Part shown: positions 1 to 4,302 of the stretch, piece after piece
Position numbering within the stretch: the stretch's first letter is position 1
Layout: every line of letters starts with the position of its first letter
DNA from: Fidelibacterota bacterium 46_43
GTDB taxonomy: Bacteria > Fidelibacterota > Fidelibacteria > Fidelibacterales > Fidelibacteraceae
Assembly (NCBI GenBank): GCA_001509335.1
Contig: LGGY01000022.1
Location: 1 to 8,503 of the forward strand
DNA length: 8,503 nucleotides
Reading direction: 5' to 3'
The notes under the pieces: generated by a model
What the model saw: the letters and a program-made list of their open reading frames with translations, nothing else
What the model was told of the DNA's origin: nothing
Database searches by the model: none
Made by a program: the position numbers and the translations under genes

Positions 1-995
1 CCGGACAGACAGCTGATTTTCGTCAAAACAAGGGTATTGAAGCCATTGATTCGAATGGCTTTTTTCAGGAGTGGCAGATCCAACCAGCCACAACGTCGGG
101 GTCTGCCGGTGGTTGTCCCGAATTCATGTCCGTTTTGTCGAAGTTTTTCACCGTTTTCATCAAAAATCTCTGTCGGAAATGGACCTTCGCCAACCCGGGT
201 TGTATACGATTTTACGATACCGATTCGGCGGTCAAAATGGACATAGACGCCAGATCCTGTATAAGCCCCTCCGATGGTTGTACTGGATGATGTGACAAAT
301 GGATAGGTGCCGTGATCGATATCCAGAAGTGTTCCCTGGGCACCTTCGTAGAGAACCTCTTTATTCGAGGTTACAGCCCGGGCAATCACAGATGCCGTTT
401 CTTTTACAAAGGGCAGAAGTTTTTGAGCTGAACGGAAGCATTCATCCAGTTCATCTTTCATATTCCCTGGAAACTCTTGATTATAAACAGCTTTTGTAAC
501 CTTTTGAATTTCAGCAAGCTGGGATTCCAGAACGGGTTGATACCTGTCTCCGCTGATCATATCAAAACGGATGCCATTTCTACGGGCTTTTTGTTCATAA
601 GCCGGACCAATTCCCCGTTTGGTTGTACCAATGTGGGCATTTTGCAGGGAATCAAGCCATTTGTGGAGTGGCGTGACAATGTGGGCATTTTCTGCAATCA
701 TAAGATGCCGGGGATCTACTGTAATTCCCTGATTCTGCAGGGTTTCGATTTCCTGAAGCAGGAGTACGGGATCCACTACACAACCGTTTCCGATGATATT
801 GACGGATTGCCCGGATATAATCCCGCTGGGGATAAGATGAAGGACATATTTATCAGTTCCATGGATAACGGTATGCCCAGCATTGGCTCCTCCCTGGTAC
901 CGGATCACCAGATCGGCCTTTTCGGCCAGGGTATCTACAATTTTCCCTTTCCCCTCATCGCCCCATTGGGCACCCATAACAATTGATACACTCAT
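1..995 (-). CDS. purA: Adenylosuccinate synthetase, 3' end cut by window edge
   Basis: Cytosolic enzyme that joins IMP and aspartate using GTP to give adenylosuccinate, the first committed step from IMP to AMP. The reading frame is open from ATG at 995 to the left edge: 331 complete codons of a family that is usually about 430 long, so roughly the last 100 residues lie outside. Visible signatures: GDEGKGK phosphate-binding loop at residues 12-18 with catalytic Asp13; GGANAGH ending in catalytic His41 (both at E. coli numbering); GTTKRGIGPAYEQKARR at 123-139, covering the IMP-binding Thr/Arg segment; YEGAQGTLLDIDHGTYP at 216-232; and TTTGRPRRCGW at 294-304, the GTP/aspartate loop. The start is fixed by the family-typical N terminus MSVSIVMGAQWGDEG and an AGGA 9 bases upstream. 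It lies 14 bases after the guaB stop and is almost certainly cotranscribed with it. No missing key residue was seen; the assignment is secure. Confidence 0.97.
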   Translation of the reverse strand, partial: MSVSIVMGAQWGDEGKGKIVDTLAEKADLVIRYQGGANAGHTVIHGTDKYVLHLIPSGIISGQSVNIIGNGCVVDPVLLLQEIETLQNQGITVDPRHLMIAENAHIVTPLHKWLDSLQNAHIGTTKRGIGPAYEQKARRNGIRFDMISGDRYQPVLESQLAEIQKVTKAVYNQEFPGNMKDELDECFRSAQKLLPFVKETASVIARAVTSNKEVLYEGAQGTLLDIDHGTYPFVTSSSTTIGGAYTGSGVYVHFDRRIGIVKSYTTRVGEGPFPTEIFDENGEKLRQNGHEFGTTTGRPRRCGWLDLPLLKKAIRINGFNTLVLTKISCLS

Positions 996-1004
996 AATAA
1001 GACA

Positions 1005-1008
1005 TCCT
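1005..1008 (-). promoter_or_regulatory. Ribosome binding site of purA
   Basis: AGGA on the minus strand, 9 bases before the purA ATG and inside the 14-base gap after the guaB TGA. It supports independent initiation of purA within a guaB-purA transcript. Confidence 0.65.
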
Positions 1009-1009
1009 G

Positions 1010-2500
1010 TCAATATTTATCGGATTTATAATCAGAAGAATCATTGGGCATATAGATATCGTGGACTTTCCCTTCCCGGATGGACAATGCCGAGACAATT
1101 TCGAGCTCGGCCTGTTCATGGAACTCCCGGATAGTGGTGACACCGCAGGAAGACATAGATGCCTTGATTTTAGATAGGGTTTCCGGCAGATTGTCCCGGA
1201 GTTTACCTGCATACTGGACAAAGCCTTCCACGCCTTCAACAAATTTCATTTGATAATACCTGGCAGATTTCCATTCCCGGGCTCTGGCAGAGCCTTCACC
1301 CCAATAGGGTTTCATAATCCGGTTGCTGAGTTGGATTTTTTCCGTGGGGGATTCCTCCATCCGGGCAAAATAACGACCCATCATTACATAGTCCGCACCC
1401 AATGCCAGGGCTATGGTAATATCCTTGGAATCCACGATTCCCCCATCTGCGACGACGGGGATATATTTGCCTGTCTCTTCAAAATACCGGTTTCTTTCAT
1501 TCACAACATCAATAATCGCCGATGCAAGTCCCCGGCCTGTCCCCTTTTGTTCCTGGGTTATGCAAATGGATCCTCCACCCATTCCAACTTTTACAGCCCG
1601 TGCACCGCAATCCACCAGGAATCGAAACCCTTTCCCCGTGATAATATTGCCTCCAATAACCGGCAGATGGGGATAATATGCCGATATCCATTCCAATGTC
1701 TGTTTCTGATAGGTAGAAAAACCATCGGATGAATCCACTGTCAGAATATCAGAACCTGCTTCTACAAGAGCCGGGACCCGCTCCCTGTAATCGTGGGTGT
1801 TCACAGCGGCTCCGGTCAATAGACGCTTCCGGTCATCCAGTAATTCCAGAGGATAATTCATGTGGTTACGGACATCTTTGCGGAAAACCAGATTTTTCAG
1901 TTGATCCTCTTCATTCACTATGGGAAGGACGCTCTGATGACTTTCCCTTAATAATTTGTTGGCTTCCTTGATATCGGAAATATTGACACCTACAACCAGC
2001 TGTTCCCGGGGAATCATCCGTTCGGAAACTTTCAAATGGGCATGGTGGGTTCCGCTGTAATCATTTTTTGTGAGAATTCCCAACAACTTATGGTTGACAT
2101 CAACTACAGGAAATGTATTAAAACCCTTACTTTTACTGATTTCAAAAACATCCCCGATCAGCATATCCGGATGGACATAAAAAGGGTCCACAAAACCGGC
2201 TTTATAGCTTTTAATATCCCGGATCATGGCCGCTTCATTCTCTATGGTCTGTGAACAAAAAATAAATGCCAGCCCACCCAGCCTGGCCAGTTCAATTCCC
2301 ATTTCCACACCGGAAACACTCTGCATAGCAGCCGAAACGACAGGAATATTGAGTTTTAGTTCCTTCTCTCCCTCAGGAGTCCATGCCAGTGTTGTTTCCA
2401 GGGATATTTTGTCAATGGAAGTTTCATCCGTTGTGTATCCCGGTAAAAGACGGTATTCCATGAGGGTCCGGGACGGTTCATTGATGATTTTCTTTGCCAT
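1010..2500 (-). CDS. guaB: Inosine-5'-monophosphate dehydrogenase, Tritrichomonas-type subgroup
   Basis: Cytosolic enzyme that oxidises IMP to XMP with NAD+, the committed step to GMP. Its 496 residues match the full family length. TIM-barrel start with NIPVVSAAMQSVSG at 51-64; a CBS-domain pair inserted at about 95-215; second half of the barrel with VDSSDGFS at 255-262; catalytic loop GGGSICITQEQKGTGRG at 308-324 with nucleophile Cys313; ADGGI at 351-355; GRYFARMEESP at 375-385; flap WGEGSARAREW at 400-410 followed by Arg414-Tyr415, the catalytic pair. The ICITQEQKGTGRG loop, EESP and YAGKLRDN (430-437) resemble the T. foetus protein rather than the E. coli/human loop ICTTR-x-V-x-GVG. Lys304 and Glu422 sit where prokaryotic, mycophenolate-insensitive enzymes carry Lys and Glu. 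The ATG is supported by AAGGAG 4 bases upstream. The gene stops 14 bases before purA, pairing the two IMP-consuming branches. Confidence 0.97.
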   Translation of the reverse strand: MAKKIINEPSRTLMEYRLLPGYTTDETSIDKISLETTLAWTPEGEKELKLNIPVVSAAMQSVSGVEMGIELARLGGLAFIFCSQTIENEAAMIRDIKSYKAGFVDPFYVHPDMLIGDVFEISKSKGFNTFPVVDVNHKLLGILTKNDYSGTHHAHLKVSERMIPREQLVVGVNISDIKEANKLLRESHQSVLPIVNEEDQLKNLVFRKDVRNHMNYPLELLDDRKRLLTGAAVNTHDYRERVPALVEAGSDILTVDSSDGFSTYQKQTLEWISAYYPHLPVIGGNIITGKGFRFLVDCGARAVKVGMGGGSICITQEQKGTGRGLASAIIDVVNERNRYFEETGKYIPVVADGGIVDSKDITIALALGADYVMMGRYFARMEESPTEKIQLSNRIMKPYWGEGSARAREWKSARYYQMKFVEGVEGFVQYAGKLRDNLPETLSKIKASMSSCGVTTIREFHEQAELEIVSALSIREGKVHDIYMPNDSSDYKSDKY

Positions 2501-2504
2501 GATT

Positions 2505-2510
2505 CTCCTT
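2505..2510 (-). promoter_or_regulatory. Ribosome binding site of guaB
   Basis: AAGGAG on the minus strand, 4 bases (AATC) before the ATG at 2500. It is a strong Shine-Dalgarno core with slightly short spacing and fixes this start. Confidence 0.8.
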
Positions 2511-2582
2511 ATGAAATTTTCCTTAATTGCCCGTTATTCAAGGATATATCCATGATAAGATATTCCCGGAAACTACCTGTGA

Positions 2583-2611
2583 ATTGTATGATCTGACTTG
2601 TTAATATTGAA
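2583..2611 (-). promoter_or_regulatory. Candidate sigma70-type promoter for guaB-purA
   Basis: In the 276-base gap between the transporter stop and guaB, the minus strand carries TTCAAT (2606-2611), 17 bases, then TACAAT (2583-2588). The -10 matches TATAAT at 5 of 6 positions; the -35 is weak (3 of 6). This would give a leader of about 75 bases. A ten-base palindrome, GGATATATCC (2542-2551), lies in that leader, but no riboswitch or strong hairpin is evident. No stem followed by a T-run was found behind the transporter, so readthrough from it into guaB cannot be excluded. Confidence 0.3.
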
Positions 2612-2776
2612 AATTTTTGGACGACGAATGGGAGAATTGTGCAGGTTGAATTTGTCCGGGTGGGATTCTCTATGATCATGCCGGAAAATTAAGAAAAATG
2701 TCGGCTGAAATGAACGATTTTACGGATGAAAGTAATAAAATATCCGATCATGTATTTTACTATCATTAATATCAGA

Positions 2777-3868
2777 TCAACGTGATAAAAAGATCACCAA
2801 CAGTGGAATGATAAAGAAAAAGATGAGCAGAAAAAGTATGGATATATACCGGTTGTTGTAGACAAGTTCTGAGAATTTTTTTGCGCCCCACAGTGGGATA
2901 TTGCGTAAAAACGGAACAGAAAGAATCAGAACAGCACCGCTTACATTGAACATAAAGTGGGCAAAGGCAACGATTAATGCTTCTGTTTTGCCTGTGACAA
3001 GAGAAGCCAGAATCGCTGTAATCGTCGTGCCGATATTAGCTCCGACGGTATAAGGAAAAACCTGATACAGCGTCAGGATTCCCGATCCCACAATGGGTAC
3101 AATGAGTGACGTGGTAATGGAACTGCTCTGGACAAGGACCGTCAGGATCAAACCAAAGGCCAGGGCTGTAAAGGTTGATTTGAAAATGACTTTATCAAAG
3201 AAGTTTTCTGCTTTATTAATGAAGACACTCTTTAAAACAACCACAATATAACGCAAAGCTATAAAGAGAAAGATGAGGGCGAGTATCACAATTAAAACTG
3301 GATTTTTATTTAAAAGCTCCGCGAGTTGAGTTGCCAGGGGATTCACAATCAGCTTTAATGGACTATTAAAGGTAACGCCCGATGAACCGACAAAAATATC
3401 TGCCAGTTCTTTGGATAAAACCCCCAGAACGTTAAAAGATATTTGCAATGGAAAAAGAATAATGACCGATAGGACATTGAAAAAATCGTGGACAACGGCT
3501 GCTGAGAAAGCGCTCCGGAACTCATTCCTCCTGGATAAAGATCCCATTGAGACAATAATGTTGGTTACGGAGGTCCCGATATTGGAACCCATCACAATGG
3601 GGATAGCTCCTGATATGGTCAGGGTCCCCCCTGCCACCATTCCAACAACGATAGATGTCACGGTAGATGAACTCTGCACCATACTTGTAACAAGAATTCC
3701 GATAAAAAGCCCGACATAAGGAGAAGATGTTGTTTCCATCAGAGTATGGGCGAACTCTTGACCGAACAGCTTAAAACCCAAACCAATCAATTCTATACTC
3801 AGGAGAAAAAGGTATAACAGTCCAAGGATCTGCAAAGTCTTGATCAGGCTGCTTGTATATTTGTTCAT
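2777..3868 (-). CDS. Na+/phosphate cotransporter, SLC34/NptA-like
   Basis: Inner-membrane symporter predicted to import inorganic phosphate with Na+. From ATG at 3868 it has 363 residues, is highly hydrophobic, and shows the family's two inverted repeats. Repeat 1 has VQSSSTVTS with QSSS at 65-68, GSNIGTS with NIGT at 96-99 and VVHDFFN ending at 131. Repeat 2 has VQSSSITTS with QSSS at 247-250, GANIGTT with NIGT at 278-281 and AHFMFN ending at 308. The paired QSSS motifs form the substrate/Na+ site in SLC34 proteins. There is no C-terminal PhoU-like domain, unlike longer YjbB-type members, so size and layout fit Vibrio NptA. Start choice: the frame opens at GTG 3898 but with no Shine-Dalgarno there, whereas the in-frame ATG at 3868 follows AGGGAG. 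Both starts leave the core unchanged. The upstream Pho-box-like repeats agree with a phosphate substrate. Confidence 0.93.
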   Translation of the reverse strand: MNKYTSSLIKTLQILGLLYLFLLSIELIGLGFKLFGQEFAHTLMETTSSPYVGLFIGILVTSMVQSSSTVTSIVVGMVAGGTLTISGAIPIVMGSNIGTSVTNIIVSMGSLSRRNEFRSAFSAAVVHDFFNVLSVIILFPLQISFNVLGVLSKELADIFVGSSGVTFNSPLKLIVNPLATQLAELLNKNPVLIVILALIFLFIALRYIVVVLKSVFINKAENFFDKVIFKSTFTALAFGLILTVLVQSSSITTSLIVPIVGSGILTLYQVFPYTVGANIGTTITAILASLVTGKTEALIVAFAHFMFNVSGAVLILSVPFLRNIPLWGAKKFSELVYNNRYISILFLLIFFFIIPLLVIFLSR

Positions 3869-3871
3869 GGA

Positions 3872-3877
3872 CTCCCT
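3872..3877 (-). promoter_or_regulatory. Ribosome binding site deciding the transporter start
   Basis: AGGGAG on the minus strand lies 3 bases before ATG 3868. The spacing is short but it is the only Shine-Dalgarno-like run near either candidate start. The upstream GTG at 3898 is preceded by GGCTTTGAAAA, which has none. Confidence 0.5.
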
Positions 3878-3932
3878 GGTTTTTTCATGGACAGTCACTT
3901 TTCAAAGCCGAAAAATACGCAGAATAATCCGT

Positions 3933-3938
3933 ATTTTA
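3933..3938 (-). promoter_or_regulatory. Candidate -10 element of the transporter gene
   Basis: TAAAAT on the minus strand, 5 of 6 matches to TATAAT, 11 bases downstream of the last Pho-box-like hexamer. There is no proper -35, as expected for an activator-dependent Pho promoter. The predicted transcript start near 3926 gives a leader of about 58 bases. Such hexamers are common by chance in AT-rich DNA. Confidence 0.35.
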
Positions 3939-3942
3939 AATT

Positions 3943-3957
3943 AATTCACTGTGAATT
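3943..3957. repeat. Perfect 15-base palindrome, possible operator
   Basis: AATTCAC-T-GTGAATT is a perfect inverted repeat with 7-base arms around one central base. It overlaps the last Pho-box-like hexamer and lies just upstream of the TAAAAT -10 candidate, so it could be an operator for a dimeric regulator. It could equally be a chance by-product of the TTCACA unit. Confidence 0.4.
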
Positions 3958-3987
3958 GCGTGTTAAGATATTGTTAAGATTTCTTAA
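3950..3987 (-). promoter_or_regulatory. Pho-box-like direct repeats before the phosphate transporter
   Basis: Reading toward the transporter, the minus strand has TTAAGA (3982-3987), 4 bases, TTAACA (3972-3977), 5 bases, TTAACA (3961-3966), 5 bases, TTCACA (3950-3955). The starts are 10, 11 and 11 bases apart, one helical turn. The Bacillus PhoP box is TT(A/T/C)ACA repeated with about 5-base spacers, and the E. coli Pho box also has an 11-base period. Three of the four hexamers fit the Bacillus form exactly (TTAACA twice, TTCACA); the farthest differs by one base. The gene it faces encodes a phosphate transporter, which supports the reading. No phoR/phoB genes are in the window. Confidence 0.55.
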
Positions 3988-4138
3988 GGGCAATGAGATT
4001 TTCTATTTTGAAAAGACACGAAATTCAAACAATTACTTTTATAAATTCTCCTATTAGACTGATTTACAATGAGATACTTTTCTTTGTAAAAGCTATGTGA
4101 AACCGTATAAAAAAGATCTTCGAAACAAATAACTGAAA

Positions 4139-4155
4139 TTAAGAATTTTTTAACA
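4139..4155 (+). promoter_or_regulatory. Second TTAAGA-N5-TTAACA pair, facing right
   Basis: On the plus strand TTAAGA (4139-4144) and TTAACA (4150-4155) repeat at an 11-base period, the same hexamers as in the leftward set but pointing to the secreted-protein operon. Only two units are seen in an AT-rich run, so chance is a serious alternative. Confidence 0.2.
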
Positions 4156-4194
4156 ATTATTTTTTTGACTTATCGGTAAAAAATAAATAGCTTA

Positions 4195-4253
4195 TTTGTC
4201 CAACTAAAACCGGGGAAATGTGAACATTTTCACATCTTATATATTTGGACAAA
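4195..4253. repeat. 9-base inverted repeat flanking the CRP-like site
   Basis: TTTGTCCAA at 4195-4203 is the exact reverse complement of TTGGACAAA at 4245-4253. Arm centres are 50 bases apart, close to five helical turns, and the CRP-like palindrome lies between them (centres 4224 and 4226.5). The arms could be paired half-sites for a regulator that bridges the activator site, or the base of a cruciform. Confidence 0.45.
4218..4235. promoter_or_regulatory. CRP/FNR-family-type binding site, TGTGA-N6-TCACA
   Basis: The sequence holds TGTGA (4219-4223), six bases, TCACA (4230-4234), exactly the E. coli CRP core, with A before and T after extending the symmetry. Its centre at 4226.5 lies 41.5 bases before the start predicted from the TAAAAT at 4256-4261, the spacing of class II CRP-activated promoters. 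The likely target is the secreted-protein operon starting at 4303. The regulator gene is not in the window, and related CRP/FNR proteins share this motif, so the effector is unknown. Confidence 0.55.
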
Positions 4254-4255
4254 CA

Positions 4256-4261
4256 TAAAAT
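4256..4261 (+). promoter_or_regulatory. Candidate -10 element of the secreted-protein operon
   Basis: TAAAAT, 5 of 6 matches to TATAAT, placed to give a start near 4268 and a leader of about 35 bases before the TTG codon. It is chosen partly because it agrees with the CRP-like site; other AT-rich hexamers nearby are possible. It forms the left end of a 25-base inverted repeat. Confidence 0.35.
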
Positions 4262-4280
4262 AATCAGGTTGATTATTTTA
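4256..4280. repeat. Perfect 25-base inverted repeat before the secreted-protein start
   Basis: Arms of 11 bases, TAAAATAATCA (4256-4266) and TGATTATTTTA (4270-4280), are exact reverse complements around GGT. It sits 12 bases before the Shine-Dalgarno and overlaps the candidate -10 and transcript start. Two readings: an operator whose bound repressor would block RNA polymerase, or an RNA hairpin in the leader if transcription begins farther upstream. The stem is nearly all A/T, so a DNA-level operator seems the better guess. Confidence 0.5.
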
Positions 4281-4292
4281 CTGGTATCAGGC

Positions 4293-4297
4293 GGGAG
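4293..4297 (+). promoter_or_regulatory. Ribosome binding site supporting a TTG start
   Basis: GGGAG lies 5 bases before TTG 4303. It is the evidence for the TTG: the first in-frame ATG (4345) has no such motif and would delete the positively charged start of the signal peptide. Confidence 0.6.
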
Positions 4298-4302
4298 TTG
4301 CA

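Larger units (their letters stand above)
3869..4302. other. AT-rich divergent intergenic control region
   Basis: About 430 bases separate the transporter start from the 730-residue secreted protein, which are divergently transcribed. The stretch is clearly more AT-rich than the flanking genes and holds no credible gene, tRNA or CRISPR. It is dense in ordered short repeats, listed separately: Pho-box-like direct repeats and a palindrome on the left, a second weak TTAAGA/TTAACA pair in the middle, and a CRP-like site plus two inverted repeats on the right. Confidence 0.85.

Noticed and set aside
477..986. 169-codon open frame on the plus strand over purA
   Set aside because: Antisense to a clearly recognised purA with intact family motifs; the translation shows no domain and no Shine-Dalgarno was noted.
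2689..2766. 25-residue hydrophobic, basic peptide on the minus strand just after the transporter
   Set aside because: ATG at 2766 has no Shine-Dalgarno, the length is within chance for AT-rich DNA, and no family is recognised.
2680..2776. Intrinsic terminator after the transporter gene
   Set aside because: Only weak A/T-rich stems such as a CGGAT/ATCCG pair with a 14-base loop were seen, with no following T-run on the minus strand.
3869..3898. GTG 3898 as the transporter start, adding ten residues
   Set aside because: No Shine-Dalgarno precedes it and the extra residues are polar and not family-typical; ATG 3868 follows AGGGAG. Not fully excluded because that spacing is short.
4165..4193. 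TTGACT, 17 bases, TAGCTT as a sigma70 promoter facing right
   Set aside because: The -35 is good but the -10 matches TATAAT poorly, and the resulting leader would contain the CRP-like site and both inverted repeats downstream of the start. Kept only as an alternative.
4240..4247. TATATTTG, matching the Bacteroidota -7 motif TAnnTTTG
   Set aside because: No TTTG -33 element lies about 19-21 bases upstream; the nearest TTTG (4195-4198) is too far. It also overlaps the 9-base repeat arm, which explains it.
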